A stretch of DNA of 64,000 bases, taken from NCBI RefSeq assembly GCF_032854445.1, contig NC_088298.1:20171295-20235294 (forward strand). The letters run 5' to 3'. The notes below the pieces were generated by a model. The model saw only the letters and a list, made by a program, of their open reading frames with translations, had not been told where the DNA came from and ran no database searches. A program made the position numbers and the translations under genes. Origin of the DNA: Liolophura sinensis (taxonomy: Eukaryota; Mollusca; Polyplacophora; Chitonida; Chitonidae). Shown here one piece after another: positions 33,408 to 46,401 of this stretch; within the stretch, counting starts at the first letter, position 1, and each line of letters starts with the position of its first letter.

Positions 33408-35734
33408 AGATATGTCTGAACACAACTAGTGGTCTTAGAAATTATCATTAGACGGCACGAATGGCCATACATGCACTGTCACCCACTTACTCTCACCAAG
33501 AACAGGAAGAGCAAAATTTGCTGTCCAAGGCTAGGGTTGAACCCACACCTAGTAAATCAAAGAAAGGCATCTTGACCACTCGACCATGACATGCTCTTGG
33601 GAGGCCTATAAACAAGTCTGACACTTTTTGGACAGGACAATCACCTATATCACATTATCACAAATGGCCTATGTCCAAAATGTAACCCCCCCCCCCAAAA
33701 AAGACTTACACATCCTTTTTTTTTTTGACAAAAAATGCAGGTAACATGTACAGAAACAGTGACATGCCCTTTATGCTTGGCTAAAGATAACTGTGTTTAT
33801 ATTAACCCCTCACCTATGTCCAGCTCATGACCCTTAATACCTGCTTGTCAATCACTATAGTTCCTGGGGAAGATTGGTCGAAGCACCCCATCATGGGATT
33901 TGTGCATGGTCCACTATAACACTTCTGAAGAAAACCACTAAGCCTATGTAAAAAAATATGACTGGTAACTAGCAGACACCCTCCCCCAATGGGAAATAGA
34001 GAAACAAAAAAAACAAAACAAAAAACAAAAACAAAAAAAGAGAGCCCCCCACATCGAGACCCTCAGACAGGAAAAAAAAAAAAAAGGGGCGTTTATGCAT
34101 GTATTCTGCTCCAGGGGGTGTGTATGGGAGAGATATACATGTAAAGTTGCTCCAGATTTTCGACTGCCCTTAAAATATGGGTCATGAGCCAACTGCGTGG
34201 ATAAGAGCATGTCTATGCAGAGTGGAGAAGTGTGGTGTGGGGGGGGGGGGGACATGAAGAAAGGGGGGCATCGTGGAGGGGAGAGGGATTTAGCTTCTTC
34301 ATAGCTTCAAGCCATGGCTCACAAGTAAACCCGAATAAATTTCATTTTTATTTATTTACAAGAGAGTTGTTTCATGCCATCCTTCCGAGGTTTTTCCTCA
34401 TACACATAATGGTGGGGGGGGGAGGGGGGTGTCAGTTTTGTAGGTGGAATACCCTGGTACACCCAGATAAAGATTTTAACCTTACTGCCTACATATTATA
34501 CTGTTTGTATTAGCAAGTCTTAGCAGTGGTTGACTTTATAATGGTAAAGATTTTTTTAAAAAATAGTTAATAAATTTGAGAACATATTTAGTTTTCTTTA
34601 TCCATAATTAGCTATGCATAATATTAAACATAAGGTAAATTAATATTCCTAACCTGACAGTTATCTTCTGTTGCATATATATAATGAGTTAAACTTGCAA
34701 ACCTTACTAGACATAACATCAAAAAACAAAGGCTTTCATTTGAAAATATCCAAATATTGGAACAAATTGAAATTTAAGTTTCAAAATGTCCATATCAGAG
34801 AATTTGTTAAGTATCTCTGGACAGTTGGACCTGTTCAGTGACACAGTGCCATCAAAGGCAGTTGGGAGGGGTGGGGGGGGGGGGGGACAAAAGGATGTAC
34901 ATGTATATTTATTATACTTATGTAATCATTAAATTGTTCCCCAGGTACATGTAGCTGATATTATTAAATGTACCCGGACCTCTAAATGCTGAACAATCCC
35001 TGCCCGTTCTGCAGTATTAAACCCCCTTCGGGTTTCATTTCTGGCAAAGTCCTGAATGGTTTAGTGCAGTCAACAGCCGAATTTGGCCACAATGCCATAC
35101 AATGAGACTATGTTCCTTTCAACCACAAGCTAAAACTGTTTAAAGGTGACATGTAAACTTGTTTACAATATTACAGTGTACATGTAATACCTGTGTATAC
35201 TGTATAATACACTGAGTAGAAAGCTGTGTCTTACTGACTGGGCCCGACTGTATGTGTTGGGGGAAGAGGAAGGGAAGTTTGGACATACTACATTATAGAC
35301 ACAGTTTTAACAATGGTTGGCTTTATAATGCTAAAGACTAAACAAAAATGCCCTACTATAGGGTCCCAAATATTAGAGATCCTATTACAAGGGGTCCAAC
35401 AACTTCAAACCAAGCGACATCTTCAAGAGACCCTTTTCTTTCTTCAATGTTCTCCACCATTCAATTTGACCAACAATTACAACTTTAGATTTGCTTGTCA
35501 ACCTGCTGAGCTGTTTTTCACACCTCTTTTTGGCCAATCCTGTCACGACCGAGCCGCAAGTCCTTCTTTTACGCGTGAAATCAGCAATGTTTGTTTACAT
35601 ATGAAGTTTACTGAGCCCCGTGCACATGCGCCTTATTTAAATATTCTGGCAGACTTTTTTTTTTCTATTATTTTTTAACAAGAGATGGGATTTACTTTAT
35701 AAACTTTATATTTAATTTAAATACAATTCTACTA
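33408..35734. other. Non-coding stretch with homopolymer runs
   Basis: C- and G-tracts near 33690, 34240 and 34880, poly-A near 34073, AT-rich flanks. Nothing recognised. Confidence 0.55.
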
Positions 35735-36540
35735 TGTTCACACTGTACAGTAACTTTAATGTCTACTTTGTACAGTATCTTTACTGTTTACTGTGTACAG
35801 AAACTTTACTACGTTTACTTTGTACAGAAACTTTACTACGTTTACTTTGTACAGTAACTTTAACATGTCTACTTTGTACAGTAACTTTAACATGTCTACT
35901 TTGTACAGTAACTTTACTATGTTTACTTTGTCCCATAACTTTACTACGTTTACTCTATACAGTAACTTTACTATGTTTACTTTGTCCCATAACTTTACTA
36001 CGTTTACTCTATACAGTAACTTTACTATGTTTACTTTGTACAGTAACTTTACTAAGTTCACTCTGTTCAATAACTTTACTATTTTCACTCTGTTCAATAA
36101 CTTTACTATGTTCACTCTATACAGTGACGCTAACATGTCTACTTTGTACAGTAACTTTAATGTTTACTTTTACAGTATCTTTAATGTTTACTTTGTAAAG
36201 TAACTTTACTATGTTTACTTTGTACAATAACTTTACTATGTTCACTCTGTTCAATAACTTTACTATTTTCACTCTGTTCAATAACTTTACTATGTTCACT
36301 CTATACAGTGACGCTAACATGTCTACTTTGTACAGTAACTTTAATGTTTACTTTTACAGTATCTTTAATGTTTACTTTGTAAAGTAACTTTACTATGTTT
36401 ACTTTGTACAGTAACTTTACTATGTTCACTCTGTTTCATAACTTTACTATGTTCACTCTGTTCAATAACTTTACTATGTTTACTCTGTGAAGTAACTTTT
36501 TTATGTCTACTCTGTACAGTAATTTTATTATATTTAAGAG
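35735..36540. repeat. 27-bp minisatellite, about 29 units, with a 184-bp higher-order duplication
   Basis: The unit is ACAGTAACTTTAACATGTCTACTTTGT and variants. Because 27 is a multiple of three and most units lack stops, frames of 126-154 codons stay open on both strands (for example 35734-36198 plus and 36136-35756 minus), giving nine-residue repeats. From 36057 and from 36241 about 180 bp are identical, a recent segmental copy. No start context, splice sites or domain suggests a real protein. Confidence 0.93.
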
Positions 36541-37518
36541 TGTACATGTATAACAACTTACAAGTGAATATGGTTTTCTGTAGATCGGTTTTTGGTCTTT
36601 CTCTTTGACTTGGAATGTTCCTTCATGGTGTATGTGCACATGAACAGCAGACTCGACAAACAGATTTCATATTTCACTTACATAATGATGGTGGATAGGA
36701 AACCTGTCAAACCCTAACGGAAACTCATTACAGCCTGGAAGAAACCTTGCAACAGCCATCGTCTGCGATATAAATCATCACGATATAAATACTGTGTACA
36801 TGTAGGTATATAAAACCCATTGTCAATGCCAGAGTGATTCAAGCATTACCAACCCACCTATGGTTGAATGTCTCTGTGTCAATTTTGCGCTCAGTCTGGA
36901 AAAAGTGCAAGATTCATTTTTTCCAGCCAACGAGTCAAGCATGTAAAAAAAACTGGAATATATGCATGGGGAATTTCCCTGTATACTTATTTTGCATGGT
37001 CTTATTGCCAACCAACCATAAATTTGTCACACTCGGGTGAGACATGTGTAAAAATACAGAAATTACAGCCGAAAAAAAAAGGCTGCGAGCAAGATTGTGA
37101 AGGATTTAGCTGTAATTATAAAGCCCTGCCCTGTGTCCCAGTGCTTTAATACAATTACAGGTAGAAACCTCAAAAACAAAGGTACATATCCTTGTTAATA
37201 GCTTCTTAAATGGCTTTGTTGAAATTTTGTCTGAATGCTAGACACTTGAAAAAGCTCTATTGTTTAGTTTTTCCTGGCTGAGACTAAAACGTTGGATTTG
37301 ATTCTGAAGTTGCAAGAAAGCTATACGAACATGAACATACATTAGACAAGGCCCTATTGTATACTCTCCTGATTTAATGGTGCAAGACCAGCTAACTTCT
37401 ATTTTCTAGTAAATGAAGTGAAACGACTTTCAATATTAATTAGAGAACAGCTCACATAATATATATGACCTACATGTGCACAAATACTCCATACAGTAGA
37501 CATGCTGAAAATTCTATA

Positions 37519-37666
37519 TTTATTTATTTGACTGGTGTTTTAAGCTGTACTCCCAAATATTACATCTGTAGGGTGGCAGAAAGCATTATGGTGGGAGGAA
37601 ACCAGGCAGAGCCCGGGAGAAACCCACAGCTATCTGCAGGTTGCTCACAGACCTTCTCATGTACCA
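37519..37666 (-). mobile_element. SINE-1, 5'-truncated, 11-bp target duplication
   Basis: The repeat AAAATTCTATA flanks it (37508-37518 and 37667-37677). The body has GCATTATGGTGGGAGGAAAC and ATCTGCAGGTTGCTCACAGA. Confidence 0.87.
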
Positions 37667-37691
37667 AAATTCTATAAATCTGTCCATTATC

Positions 37692-37882
37692 TACTGTAAT
37701 TCTTCAACTTTTTCACATGTTTCCATGGTGTTTATTCAAGCTTATTCTGAAGGCATTATTCTGTGTAGACTGATAAAATTATACTTTTTTTGAAGCAGTC
37801 AATACAACGAATGTAGTTTGGTATCCAAAATCAAATTTAAAAGGTGTATAAATTGCACTGCAAGTTGCTCTTTCAGACGTGA
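37692..37882. repeat. Dispersed ~180-bp repeat, copy 2
   Basis: It matches 20059-20236 with scattered differences. It starts CTACTGTAATTCTTCAACTTTTTCAC and is followed just downstream by the roughly complementary GTGAAAAGGTTGAGG, so the element may have short terminal inverted repeats and be a MITE. Confidence 0.7.
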
Positions 37883-39489
37883 AAAGGTTGAGGCATTAGG
37901 CACATATACATTTACATATATAACAGGTGAGGTGTATGACATGGCATCAAAGTTTCTGATGATGTAGTACAAAACTTCAAAAGGCTTATATTTACACGTA
38001 GGTTTGTCAAAAAAAAAAATAGATCAATAAATAAAAAACAATTATAAAACATAAAAACATTGAAATCAAAGGTTGAGATTTCACTAACCACCTGTTGCTG
38101 ATGAAGCCACGGGCACTATAAGTCTATCAGATAAAAGAGGATCAGAGGGTAGGAAAATACCTTTTTTTTCATTCTTGCTAATGAAAGAGATAGGGCATTT
38201 TAAATCAACACTGAGAGGGTTGGTCTGGCTCATTCCATGTCATGGGTATTTATACTGTACTGCTAGAGGATACAGAATTTGCCTCCAATGGCACACACAG
38301 TATTCATATCATTTCCCAAGTGTCAGTATTTTTCTGAACAAACAGTAAGATTAAATGAATTTATGATCAGATATATTTTTCATACTAAAGACCACAATAG
38401 GAACTGAAAAAAAAAGGCAATTCTTGCAGAGCTTTTAATTATTTCTCAATATGTTCAATTGGAAGTTTTTATTATGTCTTTATTTATTTTCTTTTATGTA
38501 TTTGACTGGCTCTTAATGAATATTGTGAATGATATTGTTCTGTCATTATAGGAGGACAGTGATGTTTACAAATGGTGTAGCTGCTCTAAATAAAACCTAA
38601 TTTTTCAATATGTCATTTGATAAATTCTTTGAAAAATTGCTCGTGTGACCATTTCCACAGTCATTCATTGAAGGACACTTGTCTACCACCGATGTGATGT
38701 GCATGTCTGTACATCACATGCAGGCAATGTTGTCAGTAACTTGCCAGGGGTCGATGGTTTAAACCAAGCACTCCAGATTCGCATCATGTAAGTTAATAAT
38801 GCTTGAGTTTGCCATTAATGAAGAGTCCAACAAAAAATAAATGCTATGTAAATATTTATGATGCCCTTCAGAGAGCATAATCACACAAATTCATCTGCAG
38901 TAGGCACTATGTTTGGGAACTGTTTAAACCTACAGCGAGACAAACCTGATAACGCTAATGAATTTTGCTACATCTACAGGGTGTTATGAAGTGAACTAGA
39001 CACATGTTGCATACACGATAATGTCAACTGTTCTTCCAGCAGTGAGTGGACAGGCTTCAGCTTTAGTCATCCAGTTACAAACTAAAACCCTGCAGAAAAA
39101 GCCACAGAGAGGGGGGCGGGGGAGCTTTCTAACCAGACCCAGGGCACTCTACCCCTGGACAGTTAAACCTTCAAGCCCTAGCCCTTCAGACCCACCTTTG
39201 ACCTCTGACCCTACCATGACCCCACCTCACCTTTAATCCCTGTTGATTTGGGCCCTTAGGGACTCCACCCCCCAAGCCCTTCAGTGTTGCCCTTTGGCAC
39301 AGATTCAAGAGGCTATACATAATGTATCAATTGAGGACAAGGGGCTGGAGTGTTAAGCTACAGTCAGGGGGTCCACCCACCAGCTAGGGCTCAACGCTTA
39401 GGGCTGCCTATCTAGCATAGCTACTACTATACCCGTACATATGGTCAACATACTCACACCCCTTTTCCATGCTAGTGGAGTTTATACTT

Positions 39490-39492
<3 letters not shown>

Positions 39493-39536
<44 letters not shown>
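39493..39536. repeat. (TA)n microsatellite
   Basis: About 20 TA units. Confidence 0.95.
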
Positions 39537-39538
<2 letters not shown>

Positions 39539-39705
39539 CATAGATATACATATTAGAGTCAGGCCTAACAGAGGGTAACATGCATCTGTACATGTTATAT
39601 ACATTATTTTAATACACATGTAAGCCTTTATTTTTGGAAATGATTGATATGAGTACCATCAAAGACACAATTATTATTTCAGTTAGAAATAATATTATCA
39701 TTATT

Positions 39706-39872
39706 CATTTATTCATTTATTTATTTCACTGGTGTTTTATGCTGTACTCAAGAATATTTTACTTATACGCGGGCAACCAGCATTATGGTGAGAGGAAAAC
39801 GGACAGAGACCAGGGGAAACCCACGACCATCCGCAGGTTGCTGCCAGACCTTCCAACATATGGCCAGAGAGG
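39706..39872 (-). mobile_element. SINE-1, 5'-truncated, 13-bp target duplication
   Basis: TATTATCATTATT and TATTATCGTTATT flank it (39693-39705 and 39873-39885, one mismatch). The body is well conserved up to GGCCAGAGAGG, where the copy stops. Confidence 0.87.
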
Positions 39873-41817
39873 TATTATCGTTATTTATATTACCTTAATT
39901 CTAATTATTAATTAATTAATAATTTATCATCCAGGCTTGCAGATATATTATTTTCTATACACACAATGCAGCAAAATGTCAGTAAAATTTCCAATGAATG
40001 TACAGTAAAACTACGTAAATAATAATGATATATTATTATATACCTATATAATCATTTATACATGTATGAAAATATTCTTCACCTTCTTATTTTATCTGTC
40101 TCTAATAATGGCCTCAAAAAGGTTATTCTGTCTTTAAAAATATTTTATCACAAAAACAAATAATGATTTAAATTTTGACCAGGCTCAGATTCGCAATACA
40201 CAGAAATACATGTAACCCCACAGGTAATCATATCAACTCTACCTTTCATTTCCTCTCCACACAAACTTCAAGCTGCTATAAACTTCAGACACATGTTAAA
40301 CAGTTCCTCAACTTTAATACGCACAGGAGGATGTAGTATCAGGAAACCAGCCATCCAGATGGTTGGGGAAATTAAACTGATGGCAACATCCTTGTTCTTG
40401 ATACGCTCACATGACTACAACGTAGTACCGTAGACGCAAGTCATTTTATTGTTCTGAATTTTTGTCAATAGCTTAATACCACTGCACCAGTCAGGCTACT
40501 TCTCCCAATCCCCTCAAAACCACTACGTCACCATATACCTATGGCTAGGCTTGTCCCAAGGGCGCTGCACCCGGTCCCTAAACTGTCACCTTTGCCCTTT
40601 TTCTCAGGCAAAATGTTAACCGACAGGCATGCAGTCGAAATTGCCACCTTGCCCCTTTTTTGAGGAGTATAGGGCTCTAGGCCTACCTTTGCCCTGTACT
40701 TTGCACCCTGTCCCTTCAGTTAGGGTTCTGGACTAATTAATTCATGGCAACAACAAAGCTGACAATTTACTCTTTCTACAACCCAAATAATCTTTCTTGC
40801 TTTCTTTTTTCCATTTATCATAATAACATTACAAAAACTAAATGTGGTATGAAGAGTGTGTAATACTCACAAAAGATTATCTACAAATCCCTATCCACTT
40901 ACACGTAATTATAATTACACAACAAAAAAAACACGACTAAAAAACACACAACCACAATTAAGTCATGCAAATTTAGAACATGTGACTGGTGATACTTTCA
41001 GTTTTCATCAGGTCCCACAGGAAGAGCACTGAGCTTTAAAAAATGCACTATCCCCAGCTGACAGAGTTACTGGTGTGATTCGCAAAGAACTGAACAGGGC
41101 TACGCCCCCCTAGAAACAGCCGGGTTTTTGTAGGCCCTATTTTTGTGAGTACACGCTTATGGGTATAATACACAGGCCAAACTGCTAGAGATCAACAAAC
41201 ACCCTCAAAAACATAGAACTAGTAAAACCATTTGCAAAGTAGGCAATTTTTTACTATGTTTTAAAAATAAAATTCAGTTGACATATATTATATTCTAATT
41301 CATTCAATGAATATTAACAACATTAATTACTCTTTACATTTGAAAGAAAACATGAACTTGCAACACATACAGAGGACACTAATACAGTGGTCATACATGG
41401 ACAGCTAACAAAGAGCAGAATATTGTATGTGTGTCAAATATGAAACAAAACTGAGAAGTGCAGACGACAAAATGTAAGGGATTCGTGAATAAATGAACCG
41501 GTGACACTTAGCCTGCTATGTATGAGTGGGTACGTAAGTGGGAGGTGGGGTTGAATAGCCTAGCGAGGAGAGGGATTTAACATGGCAACTGACAGACAGG
41601 GACATAGAGACAGTCAACTGGTGGTTTTAGAGAGCCAGCGACCTGCCGTAGAGCTGTGGGCTCTGAAGGAACGCCAGTAAAACGTTTCACTACACAGCGC
41701 ACGTGATTCCAGCGACATACAATCTGTATGAAAAATGACGAGATAAGTTTCACTTTTAACTTCAGTATCAGCTAGCATTAAAACAATAAAGAAATAAAAC
41801 AAGAAATGAAGACATAC

Positions 41818-42250
41818 CGGAGAAATATCGGGAAGGGTTGGTCAGTACCCAAGCTGGGCTGTCAGTTGACGTCTGTAGAAATGTACGACTGGCTACTAAC
41901 ACTGAGGGGGGATTAGTGAAATGGGCTGTCCACCCTAAAGGCACCTACCCCGCCCGTTTTCTCCTGTCCCCGGGCCCTGGCCCGCAGTGGACGGCTACAC
42001 CTCCCTTCTAGGCAGTCCGTGGTGTAATTTGGTGCGACAAAACGTCGTTGAAATGAGAGAAAATGTTGAAAATATGGCGACAATTTCACTCACCGAGCCC
42101 GCCCACTTTCCCCCAGCTCGAGCCGTCGAGGTCAGTCTGTTCCTTCAGGGCTGACCGGGTGGCGGTGACGGTATGCCTCAAGGGGCGCAACTCTGCAAGC
42201 CCACCCCAACCGCCTACCCGCATCTCGCTTACTCCGCTTTGTTTACATTA
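41818..42250 (-). promoter_or_regulatory. GC-rich block with minus-strand donor sites, candidate promoter and first exon
   Basis: This block is clearly richer in G, C and CpG than its flanks, for example around 41950-42010 and 42090-42230. On the minus strand it carries a donor-like GGGCTCG/GTGAGT (exon end 42094) and a second, CTCCG/GTATGT (exon end 41818). It could hold alternative first exons of the zinc-finger gene 20 kb downstream, or the promoter of an unseen transcript. No long reading frame is present. It is an inference that transcript data could settle. Confidence 0.35.
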
Positions 42251-43193
42251 CAACCCGTCATTATAATTCATCTATTTGTTTAGTTGACCGGTGTTTCAAC
42301 TGTCGGCAAGATTTTCTTCACTACGACAGTCAGGCGGGATGGAGGAAAACCAGCGAACGACGAGCACACCACGGCATTTCCCGTGCAGGTAGCTGACAAA
42401 CCTCGTGACCTCTAGCCCCTTATGGGGCTACGTTTATGTAGAAATAACCCTATGGGGCTACATAACGTCATATAAAAATATTCTAGCACTGATAAATACT
42501 ATTCGTGTATCTACAAGGAGAAGCATACTGTAGAGGGAAAATCTCTATTAATGCGACTGTCGTGTAGATGAGTATCCTAAATGACTATACATTTCGTCCA
42601 TGCCGATTCTGAGAGTTCTATTGATTTTAAAAAGGTTTGCTGTGGAACACGAGATGACATTCTGCTTGAAAATTGTAAGTTTCAGCACCAAAAATAACAT
42701 TTTGAGTCATTTATTTGTCTCTAAAAATGTACTTTTTGGGGCGAAAGTTTAGATCATTCAGGGTACCGTATGTGAAAAATTTTATCAATCGTTGTTCAAC
42801 GCTTGTAATCCTATGTTATGGATAGGGGACTCGGCCAGTGGTTTCCTCCGAACTTCATGCACGACGGCTTGTGTAACAGCTGGCGTTTAGATTACGTCAG
42901 TTTGGTTACACCCAGTATTGTAATGTTCGGCCTTAATTTGGGCACATTCAAAATTTAAAGGCATAGCCTGCTCATTTAGAGATGTCATTCACTGGATCGT
43001 GTGAGTGGATATTAGTTATCATTAACTCGCCAAGTTTGGGTACCGTTAGTTAAATTAATAATTTTTTTTTTTTTTAACATTCAATGCAGTGGAAAATGTT
43101 AAGCCGTTCGACCGCTGCATTGGGCGCTTTGTATTTTGGGCACACCTTTCACAGTAATGGAAAGCTTTACTTACTTACTTAAAGAAGAAGAGG

Positions 43194-43443
43194 GGGGTCC
43201 CCGTGGCTGAGTTTGTTAGGGCGCTAGCACAGCGCCAATGTGGTCGCTGTGAGTTCAAGTCCAGCTCATGTTGGCTTCCTCTTCGGCAGTAAGTGGGAAG
43301 GGCCCGCAGCAACCTGCGGATGGTCGTGCCCCCCCCCCCCCCCCGCTCTGCCCGGTTTCCTCCCACCATAATGCTAGCTGCCCTCGTATAAGTGAAATAT
43401 TCTTGAGTACGGCGTAAAAACACCAGTGAAATAATTAAATAAA
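43194..43443 (+). mobile_element. SINE-1, full length, plus orientation
   Basis: The tRNA-like head GGTCCCCGTGGCTGAG (A-box like) and GAGTTCAAGTCC (B-box like) are intact. A C-tract (43330-43344) replaces the usual CCCCCGGG part. It ends with AATAATTAAATAAAC. Confidence 0.93.
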
Positions 43444-43834
43444 CACAGGAGAAGAAAACATGAAAATGATGCAAATTTCAGATGACAAGGTGTGGAAAGT
43501 TCTTTGTAAATATGGTCTTCGATATTTTTGTTAGATTTTTTTTGACAGAGTAAACGAGATTTGAAAATAATTTTTGTATGGTGGGTGTTTCAGACCTCCT
43601 TTTGGTAGGCCTATGTGGTTTTTGTTTGACAGTGCTCTGTATTATGATGTGATGCATGTCTAATAAATATATTTCACTGTATATTTGTTGTTTAATATCT
43701 AATCACATGCGTTGAATCTAAATTATGATAATTTATGAATATATTGTATATGTATAATTATGATCAAAATACTGGTTTAAAACATTTATTAGAAGCAAAG
43801 ACCCCGAAATCCAAGCGCATATATATTTATTGGA

Positions 43835-43890
43835 CAATATTCTTGAGTACGGCGTAAAAAACCAATCAAATAAATAAATAAGTAAATATT
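43835..43890 (+). mobile_element. SINE-1 3' end only
   Basis: Only the last block remains: ATTCTTGAGTACGGCGTAAA, CCAATCAAATAAATAAATAA. It is a strongly 5'-truncated copy, as expected of target-primed insertion. Confidence 0.85.
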
Positions 43891-44654
43891 TATTGGACAT
43901 AAGTTACACCCTTATTTAGGGCATTATTATGCAAAGACGATATATACCAAGAGGTGATCCCTGATACCCACCATTCAAAAAATATTTTCAAATGCCCTTT
44001 TTTCTTTTAAGATAAATTGCAAGAAATATTGATGATCGTATATATAAAAATAACTTTTCACTTTCTTTCATTGTTAATTCTATGGGTGGTGATAAAACAC
44101 CTTAATCGTACCGTCGCGATCAGCTCCCAATTAACAAAAGACATGTGAGAATAATAGACTGTATTTAAGATAAATAATGGCATAATTCGCATTACGCCAT
44201 AGGGCTAGTTATAAGCCTAGTTATAGTCCCATCCAGATTATTTCCAAAATATTTGACAGAGGTCAATTAAATTTGTTGATACAGGAAACTGGGCTCAGTG
44301 TGACCGGACGAACAACCAATCCAAAAAACAAAAAAAAAAACAATACCCCCCCCCCCCCAAAAAAAAACAGCACAATAAAAGCGCCCCCCCCCCTCAAAAA
44401 AAAGCAAATTTCTTCTTCTGTAAAACATATTCTCTTCTCTTTGGGAAGAATGAGTCTGGTAGGCATATTCATTCAACATCGGGGACAGGCGACCTAACAA
44501 AGGCGGTTGGTTTGCCTGTCCATGTAACGTTGTTTTAGTTGTAGAATAAGTATGGTAAGGTGAGTACAATTAGTTTTCCGAAGTTATCGCCGTTGTCATA
44601 ACTTTATATTACATATCCATACAGGTATGATTCATATAGACCTATTTCAGCGGT

Positions 44655-44752
44655 CACTGCTCGGTTTCCTTCCACGGTAATGCTGGCTGCCATTGCCTAT
44701 AAGTGAATTATCGTGGAGCATGGCGTAAAGCACCAGTCAAATAAATAAATAA
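44655..44752 (+). mobile_element. SINE-1, 3' half
   Basis: TCGGTTTCCTTCCACGGTAA, GGCGTAAAGCACCAGTC and AAATAAATAAAT are in SINE-1 order. Confidence 0.83.
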
Positions 44753-44915
44753 TTTCATATATTTTCGACTGCTCTGATTCCCTCCATACAGCACAAGGTT
44801 GCGGACAGATTTTGTTGACACATTACGCATCGTTTGGCCTTGGCACATGCACCGATCAGTGGTGATACGGATCCTTTTTTAACTGTTTTTTAACTGTCAG
44901 TTGTCAGATAGCTGC

Positions 44916-44965
44916 CTGTCTGTCTGCTTGCCTGCCTGCCTGCCTGTCTGTCTGTGTGTCAGTCT
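44916..44965. repeat. (TGCC)n/(TGTC)n microsatellite
   Basis: Runs of TGCC and TGTC follow each other, and then TGTGTGTCAG is repeated. Confidence 0.9.
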
Positions 44966-45613
44966 GTGTGTCAGCAACTAGGAAAAAGGTATACACCGAT
45001 CTGAATGAAACTTAATGCCTTCTGTAACAGGGTGCATGATATATAAGAGCTGTCTACCGCCCGGCAGGAGGGAACTTCCCTCAAAAGCGTGAACTTAAAA
45101 CCTAGGGATCGCTGGTTCGAGTCCAGCTCTGGTAAGCTCCTCACACTTTTAAAGTACCACGCAATTTGTTAAATTTTGGCTGAATCCGGACCCAGGAAAT
45201 TCGTCGAGAGGATATACACAGATTTTAATGAAGAATTGTGCACGGCAGGGGCTACGGGACCGATTTGGACGGGGAGAATGAGGTGAGGTGAGTGAGTTTG
45301 GGGGGGCTTTTTCAAAATCGGCCAGGCAAAACCCTGTAGGATCGCCTGATTTGAGACTTCTCCCCCCGACTTTGGGCTTTGTTCCACTGCCCCTAAATTG
45401 CACAAGAACCATATTTGTTATGCTTGAATGGTGTTCTGGATTCTCAAAATATTTTAAACGATATTCTGCCTTGCCAGATGACTGTCTTGGTTATTCCTCT
45501 TGTGATTGTCATCTTGATTTATTTATTTGACTGGTGCCTTAGGCCGAACTCCTACTTGAACTACTCGTCCTACTTGAACAGAAGTGTTTATCCTATCAAA
45601 GTATATGTGTAAA

Positions 45614-45880
45614 AACATTCCCACATTAAGCCTCAACCAGTCGCATTAAACACAAAGAATCAATCAATTAATCTCATTTAATACCAATCAATCAATCGAT
45701 CGCACTAAACACCAAATCAATCAGCCAATCGCATTAAACACCAACTAATCAGCCAGTAGCAATTATCATCAATCGATCAATCGCATTAAACATCAACCAA
45801 TCAGTCAATGGCAATCACATTTAACATCACCCAACCAATTAATCGCATTGAACATCAATCAATCAATCAAGCTGCAAACA
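45614..45880. repeat. Tandem repeat of about 26-28 bp
   Basis: Units vary around AATCGCATTAAACACCAA and CCAATCAGCC. Confidence 0.82.
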
Positions 45881-45943
45881 TAGGCTAAAATCACCAGAGG
45901 TCTTTCTTTTGAAATCTTTGGCTCACAACGCTCAAAGTTGGAC

Positions 45944-46401
45944 GTAAGTGGGAAGGTCTGCAGCAACCTGCGAATGGTCGTGGGTTTCCCCAGGGCTCTG
46001 CCCGGTTTCCATCCACCATAATGCTGACTGCCGTCGTATAAGTGAAATAGACCTATTCTTGAGTACGGCGTAAAACACCAACGAAATAAATAAATAAATA
46101 AATAAATGATTTTTTTTTTTTTGATTGGTGTTTTTACGCCGTACTCAAGAATATTTCACTTATACGACGGCGGCCAGCATTATGGTGGGTGGAAACCGGG
46201 CAGAGCCCGGGGGAAACCCACGACCATCCGCAGGTTGATGACAGACCTTCTCACGTACGGCCGGAGAGGAAGCCAGCATGAGCTGGACTTGAACTCACAG
46301 CGACCGCATTGGTGAGAGACTCCTGGGTCATTACGCTGCGCTAGCGCTTTAACCGACTGAGCCACGGAGGCCCCAATAAATAAATGAAATAAATAAATAA
46401 A
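45944..46401. mobile_element. Nested SINE pair: plus SINE-1 with a minus SINE-1 inside its tail
   Basis: The outer copy (plus, 45944 to about 46107, 5'-truncated) has its AAAT tail split by an inverted full copy (46118-46373). The tail resumes at 46374-46401. The 12-bp repeat TCAAAGTTGGAC flanks the whole (45932-45943 and 46402-46413), which proves that the outer element went in first. Confidence 0.92.
46118..46373 (-). mobile_element. SINE-1, full length (inner copy, best preserved)
   Basis: It reads on the plus strand from TGATTGGTGTTTTTACGCCG to CACGGAGGCCCC. The minus-strand head is GGGGCCTCCGTGGCTCAGTC, with A-box-like TGGCTCAGTCGG and B-box-like GAGTTCAAGTCC, the pol III promoter parts of a tRNA-derived SINE. 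Confidence 0.94.

Larger units (their letters stand above)
37900..41800. other. Non-coding stretch
   Basis: No gene was recognised apart from listed repeats. At 39196-39212 TTTGACCTCTGACCCT resembles a direct repeat (DR1) nuclear-receptor site within a locally C-rich block. Confidence 0.5.

Noticed and set aside
35734-36203. Overlapping 120-154 codon frames on both strands
   Set aside because: They arise from a 27-bp tandem repeat whose length is a multiple of three; no other sign of a gene.
45080-45145. Possible tRNA gene (GGTTCGAGTCC)
   Set aside because: The B-box-like word is present, but no cloverleaf with paired acceptor ends can be drawn.
46118-46373. tRNA gene at the SINE-1 head
   Set aside because: The head has A- and B-box-like words but is fused to the SINE body and lacks a tRNA 3' end.
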